DNA from: Rhodothermales bacterium
GTDB taxonomy: Bacteria; Bacteroidota; Rhodothermia; Rhodothermales; Bin80
Direction of reading: 5' to 3'
NCBI GenBank assembly: GCA_022822185.1
Contig: JAJECE010000001.1
Coordinates: 1-64,000 of the forward strand
DNA: 64,000 nt
Positions 1 to 7,836 of this stretch are shown piece by piece; position 1 is the first letter of the stretch; each line of letters begins with the position of its first letter. A program made the position numbers and the translations under genes. The notes below the pieces were generated by a model, which saw only the letters and a program-made list of their open reading frames with translations, did not search any database and was not told where the DNA came from.

Positions 1-114
1 CCACTACATTGGCGAATTTTGGCAAAAAAATTTAAAAAGTGTAAATTTTGGCCGAAATTCGCCGGTTTTCGGCCAAAATCAGTGGGTTTTGACCGAAAAA
101 AACCGAAAATTAAT
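1..114. repeat. AT-rich palindromic non-coding stretch
   Basis: This stretch lies just beyond the stop codon of the truncated lipoprotein gene on the minus strand. It is rich in TTTTGGC and CCGAAAA words. A perfect 12-bp inverted repeat pairs 46-57 (TTTTGGCCGAAA) with 67-78 around a 9-base loop, and related words recur out to about 110. The hairpin could end minus-strand transcription, or the stretch could be the edge of a small repeat element that cut the gene short. The window edge prevents a choice. Confidence 0.5.
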
Positions 115-894
115 TTAGAAAAACCGCTGTGGCCGAGGCGAGATGTCAAACCCGCGGTAAACAAAGATATACGGGAGCCCCTTATATGCCAAGGCAATTC
201 GATCTCCGTCTGGAGTCACCGTTACCACATTGCTGTTTAATCCCGTTTGATTCGGAAGATCCAGAATAGGAAGCAATTCGATGCCCGGAATCCAGTCATG
301 CGGGGGCGATGTGCTGCGAGCACAAATGCCCCAATCATTCTCTGGTGGATCTCCCGGACATTGCAAAAATATATAATCGGGCGAAACTGAAAATCTTTCC
401 ACGAATGGATCCGGAGAGAAAAACGAATCTACATATTCAAACGTTTCTGTGAATATATGCACACGTCCTATCTCCTTGACGAATACCTGCGAGCCGCTGT
501 ATTGCATCCCTCTTATATGAGTAAATTCTCCAGGGCCTTGTCCCTGTCTGCCAATTTTCCGGCTGAGGTACCCATCAACTCCCACCGCAAAGATATTATA
601 TCCAAAACTCTCAGAGATATAAAGATTATCATCGATCTCAATCATGTGACCGGGTCTACCCAGAATAAGCGAATCATTTGGAAGCCCTAATCGAGTTGTA
701 GCCACCCATCGTTCCGGTTCAATGTCCGTATTGGCCACAAAGTGCGGAGCAGAATCCAGCAGGCGGTCAATGACCGGAGAATCTTCAAATCGGGTAAATT
801 CCGCACTCTGACATGCGATCAGGGGCAAAAGAAACAGAATCCCCGCATACCGCCACTCAACGGGTATGCGGGGATCAGAAGAGCAAAACGTCAT
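115..894 (-). CDS. Six-bladed beta-propeller lipoprotein, C-terminally truncated
   Basis: The protein has 259 residues. An N-terminal hydrophobic stretch ends in a lipobox (PLIAC, Cys28), which predicts an outer-membrane or periplasmic lipoprotein. The body shows propeller-blade features such as GRPGHMIEIDDNLYI, the GRQGQGPGEF turn and the strand HIRGMQYSGSQVFV. The GxGPGEF/GxGPGEY turn also occurs in the full-length paralogue at 60601-61752, which is 383 residues long. This copy stops about 100 residues early, right where the palindromic AT-rich stretch begins, so it looks truncated and possibly non-functional. It follows the small exported protein gene at 913 by 18 bases, which fits a two-gene operon. 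The ligand or role of this family is unknown to me. Confidence 0.75.
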   Translation of the reverse strand: MTFCSSDPRIPVEWRYAGILFLLPLIACQSAEFTRFEDSPVIDRLLDSAPHFVANTDIEPERWVATTRLGLPNDSLILGRPGHMIEIDDNLYISESFGYNIFAVGVDGYLSRKIGRQGQGPGEFTHIRGMQYSGSQVFVKEIGRVHIFTETFEYVDSFFSPDPFVERFSVSPDYIFLQCPGDPPENDWGICARSTSPPHDWIPGIELLPILDLPNQTGLNSNVVTVTPDGDRIALAYKGLPYIFVYRGFDISPRPQRFF

Positions 895-912
895 TCAGAT
901 TATCTTAGGTCT

Positions 913-1194
913 TCACCGCATAACGGTGCCGTTGTAACTTGGAACATGGCCCGGCCAACTACTGCCATCGTCGCAGCCGATAGTCATCCATTCGCTAAAC
1001 TCATAGTAGGTTGTCGTACACCCGTTGCACGATGCACTATTACCGGCTGTGTCGACATGGACACGAGTATTATCAGGCGGTGCCTCTTGGGACTGAATTT
1101 GCGGACTAACGAACAGAAACAGGCACATATATGCCAAAGAAAGTAAGTACTTCCTGTTGGAAAATGAATTTTGTGAGTAGTAAATCGCACCCAA
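913..1194 (-). CDS. Small exported cysteine-containing protein
   Basis: The protein has about 93 residues with a basic, hydrophobic N-terminus (NRKYLLSLAYMCLFLFVS) that looks like a signal peptide. A short polar mature part follows with three cysteines (CNGC and a later GCDDG). The start is uncertain: the longest reading uses TTG at 1194, and the internal ATG at 1128 would leave a short signal. The arrangement of a tiny secreted protein directly upstream of a six-bladed propeller lipoprotein is common in Bacteroidota, where the small partner is often a NVEALA-type peptide. The diagnostic NVEALA motif is absent here, so only the arrangement matches. Confidence 0.55.
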   Translation of the reverse strand: MGAIYYSQNSFSNRKYLLSLAYMCLFLFVSPQIQSQEAPPDNTRVHVDTAGNSASCNGCTTTYYEFSEWMTIGCDDGSSWPGHVPSYNGTVMR

Positions 1195-1453
1195 TATATC
1201 CCTTTTGACACAATTTGGATGTCTAGCGTCAACTGAGAAGGCGGATGATGACGACTGAGATAAGAGTTTTGGAATTAAAATTTACAATGGAGAATTGATG
1301 CATTGAGGCGAAGCAACTGGCTGTGAAGCCGAGATGCACCCATTTGTTTTCACGATTTTCAGTTCATGTCTGATTTCTCTATCGGCCTGCCGGACATGAG
1401 CAACAGCAGGCAGACCTGTCTCAAGCAAGTCTCCATGATTTTGATGGTCTGTT

Positions 1454-1630
1454 TTAGTCTGCGGAGGATTCCGTATCTGAACCTTCCTGGATGGCCGCCC
1501 TGCGGCGCTGTGCAACTTCCAGCCGGTAACTGGGAAGATTGAGTTCCAGAACCACGCAGTGATGCAACAGTCGGTCGACTGCGGCCGCGGTGGTCATGGG
1601 ATCGTGGAAGATCGTCCTGACTTCGACGGT
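1454..1630 (-). pseudogene. istB: IS21-type IstB ATPase, C-terminal remnant
   Basis: Read on the minus strand, this 58-codon open stretch contains MTTAAAVDRLLHHCVVLEL followed by SYRLEVAQRRRAA. That matches the extreme C-terminus of IstB, the AAA+ helper of IS21 transposition, whose family pattern is TxAxLDRLLHHxxxxxxxGxSYR. There is an in-frame stop immediately upstream at 1631-1633, no start codon and no Walker motifs, so more than three quarters of the gene is missing. The sequence between it and cas6 shows no further IstB or IstA similarity. It is a scar of an IS21 element at the left border of the CRISPR locus. Confidence 0.7.
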
Positions 1631-1793
1631 TTAGCGATGTCAGGACGGAGTCTATCGCCTGTTCATAGAAGCCGAAAGAGTTTTCCGTGCTCTTTCAGCA
1701 GGGATGATGTTTGTCAGGGGATGAATTTCTGACAATTCGATCAAGATCAAGACAATCAGTTTGGTCGTTGTCTGATGGCGCAGGCAGGAGTGC

Positions 1794-2675
1794 TCATACA
1801 TTTCGGTTTTGGTAAGGCAGGATATGAATTTGCCCCATCCCGAATACCGTACCTTTTCCAAGGTGACACCACTGCGCGGCTGCAAGAAGGGGCCAGATCG
1901 GGCCTGGGCCATTGGGCAGTGAAATGGTTCCCGTTACACCAAAGAGTTTGACTTCTCGCTGCTGCGCAGCAGACCAGCGCACAAGGTTACATTTTTCTCC
2001 GACCCACGGTTCTGTTACCGTATGGTTTGCAACGAATTTTGCCGCCCGCATCAGATCTCCATACACGGTGCTGCGCGGCATGCCAGCCAATCCGGCAATT
2101 CGTCGCAGTGAAGCGGTAATCAAGTCTTCGAATGCAGGTGATTGAATTAATCGGCTTTGTTTGATCAATCTAAGTGGCACATCAAATTTCAAAAGGCATG
2201 GCGTTAGAATTGGATCCTCTGGCAGGGGCCATCGAACATGTCCCAGTGTCCACGAATCCCATCCCGTCAGGCTGTTATCCGGTGCCAGAAACTTGTGTTT
2301 TCGAATGCGGAAGGGATTTCGCTTCGTTCCGAGTCCCATGGCGCACGCCATGTCCCAGGCTTTCCATAAAGTCCGCTCATGGCGTTGATCCACATCAAAA
2401 AGAATCCAGTCAATTGCTGGCGCGGTATTCGGGTCGGGAGGTGCGGGGCGCAAAATATAACGCGGCAAGTTGTGTCCCTGCTGATTGGAACCTGCAAAAA
2501 TCTGATCATAGAGGCTACGATCTACTCGCCGGAGCGCACGCCCCCATACCCCGCGAATCATTGGCGTCGTGGCATGGATATGTGGTGTTTGCAAGAACAG
2601 CCTCCACGCAGTCACCGTAACCTTGTCCATCAGAGACTGAAGCTTTGGAAGCGGGTTGGTTTCAAGGAGATTCAT
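1794..2675 (-). CDS. cas6: Cas6 family pre-crRNA endoribonuclease
   Basis: The protein has 293 residues. Cas6 cuts the long CRISPR transcript inside each repeat and leaves the 8-nt 5' handle on the crRNAs. The C-terminal region carries the RAMP glycine-rich signature (LGKGTVFGMGQI, about residues 273-284) preceded by GVTGTISLP, typical of the PF10040-type Cas6 C-terminal domain. The N-terminal GVWGRALRR segment corresponds to the first RAMP helix of this family. It is transcribed away from cas10 with a shared intergenic region, and it is the only processing nuclease candidate in the locus. The start at 2675 is an ATG; an internal ATG at 2630 (MDKVTVTAWR) is also possible. The catalytic histidine cannot be assigned from sequence alone. 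Confidence 0.85.
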   Translation of the reverse strand: MNLLETNPLPKLQSLMDKVTVTAWRLFLQTPHIHATTPMIRGVWGRALRRVDRSLYDQIFAGSNQQGHNLPRYILRPAPPDPNTAPAIDWILFDVDQRHERTLWKAWDMACAMGLGTKRNPFRIRKHKFLAPDNSLTGWDSWTLGHVRWPLPEDPILTPCLLKFDVPLRLIKQSRLIQSPAFEDLITASLRRIAGLAGMPRSTVYGDLMRAAKFVANHTVTEPWVGEKCNLVRWSAAQQREVKLFGVTGTISLPNGPGPIWPLLAAAQWCHLGKGTVFGMGQIHILPYQNRNV

Positions 2676-2893
2676 GTACGGCGATTCGGATGCAATTGGG
2701 GGTAAGATAGCATTTTACCCGTTTTGTTCGCCTGAATACAAAAAAATCTGAGTGGTACAGCATCGTGAGGGGAATGTCTGATGCTCTATTTGATCCAGTG
2801 ACGATGAATGGTAGATCAACGGTTTTGTTTTTCGGGTTCAAATTTGTACTTTTGGGCTTACTTCATCCAATCCAGATCTCATGTTCAGGTTTT

Positions 2894-5455
2894 ATGGGTA
2901 GCATTGAGGAAACGAAAGTATGTAGCATAGACTGGCATCGTGTGCTTCAGGCATGGATGCATGATCCGGTTGATAAGGCCCTTTCAATTCCTGGTCACCA
3001 GAGCCGTGCCGGACGTTATCTGTCGGTGGCTTTCAACGGAGGTCAGAAAGATGTCAATCCCGAGGGTTCATCAAAATCGGCTGACATTGTTGCATCTCAG
3101 GCAGATCGGATACCCATGCCTTCTGCTGGGCTGAACGGAGAGCGTGCAGTAAATCCAGTTGATGGCTTGATGCAGATATTTCATCCGGTCAGTGCGCAAC
3201 CGTATGAGATCACCGTTCCGAATGTATCCGAGGAAGATGTAGAAGGTGTGATCAGGAGTATTGTGCACGAACTTCCGATGGATCCGCGTTTGCGATTTCT
3301 GGCACTCTGGCGGCTTTTGCCAGATAAGTTGTACGAGCAGTTTGGACTGGATTTTACGCGATTGCCGGCGGATTCGCGGGTGCCAGACCATTCCCTGATT
3401 CAGCATGTAGACATTACAAGTGGAATTAAAGCCGCCAGTCAATTTGGCTCCTATGTAATCCTTTCGGTGACACTTGGTCCTGTTCAGTCGTTTATTAAGG
3501 CCGCAAGGAGTGTACGGGATTTATGGTCAGGAAGTGCGCTGCTTTCCTGGTTAATTTTTCAGGGCATGCGTCCCATTCTAGAGGATTTGGGACCTACTGC
3601 AATGGTATTTCCGACGCTACGCGGGAATTCGCTGACGGATTTGTGGCTAAGAAGTATTCCGGAACTTGCGTCTGTTATTAAAAAGCCACCCTCCGAGGTA
3701 TGCCACAATCCTTCTCTTCCAAACAGATTTGTAGCACTAGTGCCGAATGATGGTACGGGTGGCAAAATTGCATCTGCCTTCGCAGATGCTTGCAGAACAG
3801 GTATCAATACCGCATGGCAAGATCTGGCGGATAAGATCCGCAATGGGTTAGATCCCAAATTTTCGATTCTGGATCCTGGGTGGGCAAAACACTGGGATTC
3901 GCAGATTACGAGTTTCTTTGATGTAACCACCTCAATCTGTCCTGCAAGTCATATGAATGAATCCATGATGGCATCTCTTATTGGTGGTAAACAGAGTTTT
4001 GGTGAAGTCTGGACAGATGCTCAAAAAGTTCGAAGTTTGAGCGAAACTATTCCACCGGCGCACAGGCCTAGATATAATCAGGGCAGGGCCGGTCGCTGGC
4101 AAGCACAACTGGAGGTCTCGGCACGTATGATCGAAGCACAACGATCTATTCGGCATGTACCGAAGTCAGTGGAGGTATGGCCGGCAGGCCCCAAGTGTAC
4201 TCTTCTGGGCACTTATGAACAAATGGGACCCGCCAAATTGAACGAGTCGTCTGAATTCTGGAAGGAAGCGTGGAAGGAGATGCAGAATGAACTTCGAGAA
4301 CGAGAACGATTTTGTGCTATTGCGCTCTGTAAACGTTTGGCCCCTCGGCAGTTTCTCCGCAATCAATTGGATCTGAGCGAATCGGACTTGCAAGTTCCCG
4401 ATACGGCAACGATTGCAGCCATGGAATGGCTCCAAATGACGGATATTGATGCCAACAGAATCAACGGCTGGTGGCTTCATCAACAGAATCGTAATGAAGA
4501 TACTGAGTCCGTTCCTAGTTACGATCTTTGGGGTAAGATCAAACAAGCAAAGAAATTACATGGCAGTCCTCCTTCCTATTACGCTATTTTAATGATTGAT
4601 GCGGACGACATGGGGTTGTGGCTGAATGGGGAGAAAGCCCCATATGTTAAAGAAATACTCCATCCGAAACTGCGCAAATACTTTGAGCAACTGGAAGCCG
4701 AAGGACTTGAAGCCAAGCGTCCGGTAGGGCCTGCATTGCATGCAGCCATTAGTGAAGCGCTAAATAATTTTGCCAGTTTTAGTGTGCCGAGTATCGTCGA
4801 GAGCCATCACGGGACGCTGATCTATTCAGGCGGTGATGATGTTCTTGCATTATTGCCGACCCGTAACGTTATTCAGTGCGCGGTCAATTTACAAAAGGCA
4901 TTCTGTGGGCAAAACGGCAGCATTGAAGGTTATGCCGAGTGCAGGGGCAGACATGTTTTGGCCATGGGGGATAAAGCCACACTTTCCGCTGGCATCGCAT
5001 TTGTTCATTATAAGGAGGATTTACGGGGGGCTTTGCAGGCAGCTCGTGACGCAGAAAAGGAGTCAAAGGATAACGGGAAGAATCGAATAACGATGAACAT
5101 TATGCGGCGTTCGGGGGAACGCCCGAGATGCGAACTGACCTGGGATCTTACGGACTGGTTTCAGTCGGTTATTGAAACGTTCTGTGCAGGAGTATCTGAT
5201 CGGTGGCTGTACCAGTTGCGGCGTGAGGAGCCGGTACTGGCCAGTTTACCGTTTGAAGCCGTGGATGCTGAAATCAACCGCCTTATTCACCGGTCTGAGG
5301 CAATGGGTGACAGCCGAGCACCTGCAGGTGCGATACCAATTGACCAATGGTGGTCCCACTATAAGCAGCATACAGGGGATATAGACCATCAACTGAAACG
5401 CTTCATAGATCTTTGTCTTGGTGCTTCATTTTTATCCCGCGGATCTGATGGCTGA
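2894..5455 (+). CDS. cas10: Cas10/Cmr2, type III-B large subunit
   Basis: This is the signature subunit of the type III-B (Cmr) effector complex and the predicted source of cyclic oligoadenylate when target RNA is bound. The N-terminus has the Cmr2 HD-like motif HDPVDKAL plus GH (His23, Asp24). A Cmr2-type RSVRDLWSGSALLSWL segment follows, then a first palm motif (MIDADDMG) and the second palm with an intact GGDD at residues 646-649, so the cyclase looks active. The open frame extends upstream to a GTG at 2765, but family members start shortly before the HDPxDKAL motif, so ATG 2894 is preferred; it has an AGGT a few bases upstream. The gene overlaps cmr3 by 8 bases. Confidence 0.93.
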   Translation: MGSIEETKVCSIDWHRVLQAWMHDPVDKALSIPGHQSRAGRYLSVAFNGGQKDVNPEGSSKSADIVASQADRIPMPSAGLNGERAVNPVDGLMQIFHPVSAQPYEITVPNVSEEDVEGVIRSIVHELPMDPRLRFLALWRLLPDKLYEQFGLDFTRLPADSRVPDHSLIQHVDITSGIKAASQFGSYVILSVTLGPVQSFIKAARSVRDLWSGSALLSWLIFQGMRPILEDLGPTAMVFPTLRGNSLTDLWLRSIPELASVIKKPPSEVCHNPSLPNRFVALVPNDGTGGKIASAFADACRTGINTAWQDLADKIRNGLDPKFSILDPGWAKHWDSQITSFFDVTTSICPASHMNESMMASLIGGKQSFGEVWTDAQKVRSLSETIPPAHRPRYNQGRAGRWQAQLEVSARMIEAQRSIRHVPKSVEVWPAGPKCTLLGTYEQMGPAKLNESSEFWKEAWKEMQNELRERERFCAIALCKRLAPRQFLRNQLDLSESDLQVPDTATIAAMEWLQMTDIDANRINGWWLHQQNRNEDTESVPSYDLWGKIKQAKKLHGSPPSYYAILMIDADDMGLWLNGEKAPYVKEILHPKLRKYFEQLEAEGLEAKRPVGPALHAAISEALNNFASFSVPSIVESHHGTLIYSGGDDVLALLPTRNVIQCAVNLQKAFCGQNGSIEGYAECRGRHVLAMGDKATLSAGIAFVHYKEDLRGALQAARDAEKESKDNGKNRITMNIMRRSGERPRCELTWDLTDWFQSVIETFCAGVSDRWLYQLRREEPVLASLPFEAVDAEINRLIHRSEAMGDSRAPAGAIPIDQWWSHYKQHTGDIDHQLKRFIDLCLGASFLSRGSDG

Positions 5456-6536
5456 TACCACGATTACCCGGAGACTGCTGCTACGCCCGGTGGATATGCT
5501 GTCGTTTCGGGATGGGCGTTCATTTGGTCCGTCGCAGCAGGCAGATTCAGGTCTGCCTTATCCCCAGACATTGGCAGGTGCAATCCGGACCTATCTCCTG
5601 AAAGCGCACGGAGTCAACGTAAGAGAGTTCGGAAATCGTGTCAGGAAGTACGGCTCCTTTGACGATGCACTTGGCCAGTACGGTGATCCTGTCAAGGGAT
5701 TGCGGGGAATGCAGATCAGAGGTCCCTGGCTCAGTATGGACGGGCAGCTAGTTTTACCCATCCCTTCCAATGTACGCACCCAAAAATCTAGCAACGGAGT
5801 GCAGGAACCGCGTCAAATTTTCCGACTGGATCCGAAACGAACTTTGCCGCCTGGATGGAACCACCGGGAGCCGGGTTTACGTCCACTCTGGTACTATGGA
5901 AGGGAATCGCTTAAGTCTGTATCCGGGTATATTACAATGAGGGGACTACGTATTTTCCTTGAGGGAGGTGTGCCGAGTGAGGAAGATATCGTCAGAAAGG
6001 AGATGTTATATTCAATTGACCGGAGAGTTGGCATCGGTATTGACTTCAAGCAGAAGACCGCGAATGAGGGTATGATCTATACCGCGGGTATGCTGGCGCT
6101 CAAGCCTAACGTCGCTTTCTGTGCCGAAGTGACAGGCATCCCTTCTCTGATCATGCCACTCTGTCAGGAAGGTGTGCTTATGAAGTTTGGTGGGGAAGGC
6201 AGGTATGTGGAAATTTCGGAGCATGATGCCCCTTTGTGGCCAGATGTTTCGCACGGAACTGGGGATGGGCATCTGTTATTTCTTACGACACCAGCCTGGT
6301 TCAATGGCTGGAAGCCGGATAACCTCAAATGCATTGCGGCATCGGTTTCGCATTCAGATGGTATATCCGGATGGGATTTTGCGCGGGGCGGGCCCAAGCC
6401 CAACCGGTTTATGGTTCCTGCGGGTACTGTATATTTCCTGCCGAAAAATGCACACATTCCCCGATCTTTGGTTGAGCGCCATGATGTGCTGGCAGGATGG
6501 GGACACTATTTAAAAGGTAATTGGAATTATGTCTGA
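5448..6536 (+). CDS. cmr3: Cmr3, type III-B RAMP subunit
   Basis: The protein has 362 residues. Cmr3 binds the crRNA 5' handle beside Cas10 at the base of the complex. The N-terminus (RPVDMLSFRDGRSFGP followed by LPYPQTLAGAIRTYLL) is the classic Cmr3 opening, in which the first RAMP strand is followed by a PxTxAGAIR helix. The C-terminal part has GWGHYLKGNW. The start is ATG 5448, which overlaps the end of cas10 by 8 bases; a longer in-frame extension to 5418 lies wholly inside cas10. It overlaps cmr4 by 8 bases, so translation is coupled along the operon. Confidence 0.9.
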   Translation: MADTTITRRLLLRPVDMLSFRDGRSFGPSQQADSGLPYPQTLAGAIRTYLLKAHGVNVREFGNRVRKYGSFDDALGQYGDPVKGLRGMQIRGPWLSMDGQLVLPIPSNVRTQKSSNGVQEPRQIFRLDPKRTLPPGWNHREPGLRPLWYYGRESLKSVSGYITMRGLRIFLEGGVPSEEDIVRKEMLYSIDRRVGIGIDFKQKTANEGMIYTAGMLALKPNVAFCAEVTGIPSLIMPLCQEGVLMKFGGEGRYVEISEHDAPLWPDVSHGTGDGHLLFLTTPAWFNGWKPDNLKCIAASVSHSDGISGWDFARGGPKPNRFMVPAGTVYFLPKNAHIPRSLVERHDVLAGWGHYLKGNWNYV

Positions 6537-7413
6537 TCAAGCAATTTTGTTTATTCATGCACTTACGGGGCTCCATTCAGGGGGTGGCACTCCGTCCGGT
6601 GTAATTGACCTGCCAATTCGGCGGGAACGGCATACGAACTGGCCAACTATCCCCGGTTCTTCATTAAAGGGCGTATTCCGCAGTGCATTCAATCGTGTGA
6701 CAGGGGCCGCCCCTGATGCCAGTTCTGATGTACTGGCTTTATTTGGCCCTGCCACAAACACGGATGAAGACCATGCAGGTGCGCTGACACTTTCGGATGC
6801 ACGAATCCTCGCATTCCCTGTTCGCTCTCTCTTGGGAGTATTTGCCTGGGTTACCTGCCCTGCTGTACTGGAAAGATTGTCGAGGGATTTAGGTATCATA
6901 CAGGGAGAGTCGTTCCCGGAATTTCTAAGACCGGATCGTGATAACGCATATTGCATGCCTGACAGCCCACTGATTTCTGGTGACAAAATGATCCTGGAAG
7001 AGTTTGAATTTTCGGTCAGAAAAAGAGATAGTGTCTTATCTAAATGGATTGCGTCACGGGCGAGTTCAGATGAATCAACCCAGAAGCGTCTAACCAGTCA
7101 CTTGGCAATACTGCATGACGATGACTTCACACATTTTGTCAGCAACGCTACGGAAATAGTCGCCCGTATCGGACTGGACTACGAACTCAAGACGGCTCGA
7201 AAATCCGCCCTGTTCTATGAAGAGTACCTGCCTCCTGAGACGCTGCTGTACTCCCTTGTGATTTGTCATGACAGTTTTCGGCCCGGTGATAAAGCAACCG
7301 GCAGAGAACTGCGCGAAAAGCTTGAAAGCGTATTGGATCCATATATACAGATCGGTGGCGGCGAAACCGTAGGCAAAGGGATTTGTGCTATTTCTTTCCA
7401 CTCTCCGTCTTAA
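6529..7413 (+). CDS. cmr4: Cmr4, backbone RAMP and target-RNA nuclease
   Basis: The protein has 294 residues. Cmr4 is the repeated backbone subunit that cuts target RNA at 6-nt intervals. The N-terminus shows the family pattern LHSGGG, VIDLPIRRERHTNWP and IPGSSLKGVFR. The aspartate of the IDLP motif (Asp27) sits where the catalytic residue of characterised Cmr4 proteins lies. A C-terminal glycine-rich motif (IQIGGGETVGKGI) completes the RAMP fold. The start ATG at 6529 overlaps the end of cmr3 by 8 bases. The sequence looks intact and functional. Confidence 0.93.
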   Translation: MSDQAILFIHALTGLHSGGGTPSGVIDLPIRRERHTNWPTIPGSSLKGVFRSAFNRVTGAAPDASSDVLALFGPATNTDEDHAGALTLSDARILAFPVRSLLGVFAWVTCPAVLERLSRDLGIIQGESFPEFLRPDRDNAYCMPDSPLISGDKMILEEFEFSVRKRDSVLSKWIASRASSDESTQKRLTSHLAILHDDDFTHFVSNATEIVARIGLDYELKTARKSALFYEEYLPPETLLYSLVICHDSFRPGDKATGRELREKLESVLDPYIQIGGGETVGKGICAISFHSPS

Positions 7414-7427
7414 CTACTGGCAGTTTC

Positions 7428-7832
7428 ATGAGTAAACGCACTACATTGGATCAGCGTCGGGCCATGCACGCCTGGGATGCGGTCAAACGGATTTGTGAAA
7501 AAGGGAATACCGTATCGGCAGATTATAAAAGAGAGGCGAAACGCCTTCCTGTCAGGATTCAAACGGCTGGACTTGGGCAGGCATTAGGATTCCTGTATGC
7601 GAAGTCAGGCGGTGATAAAGATGCGAAGAATCTATTGTTGAAAGATCTGGAAAAATGGTTGCTTGAGGAGCGCGGGTTTGCCAACCAACCCCACAGCACA
7701 GCGAAAGATTGTCCGATTCTAAGACTGATTATTGGGGGTGACGCAGAATTATTGCGCCGGACCACAGGTGAATCGCTTGCATATCTGCAGTGGCTTGTCC
7801 GATTTACAGAGGCGGAAATAAAACCGGAGTAG
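7428..7832 (+). CDS. cmr5: Cmr5, type III-B small subunit
   Basis: The protein has 134 residues and is a small, helical, charged protein. Its position between cmr4 and cmr6 and its N-terminus (LDQRRAMHAWDAVKRI) match Cmr5, which lines the inner filament and helps hold the target RNA. Near the C-terminus, GDAELLRRTTGESLAYLQWLVRF matches the conserved Cmr5 ending, where a helix with two aromatic residues is usual. The start chosen is ATG 7428, 14 bases after cmr4; an in-frame upstream start at 7383 would lie inside cmr4 and add an unrelated N-terminus. Confidence 0.88.
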   Translation: MSKRTTLDQRRAMHAWDAVKRICEKGNTVSADYKREAKRLPVRIQTAGLGQALGFLYAKSGGDKDAKNLLLKDLEKWLLEERGFANQPHSTAKDCPILRLIIGGDAELLRRTTGESLAYLQWLVRFTEAEIKPE

Positions 7833-7836
7833 CAAC

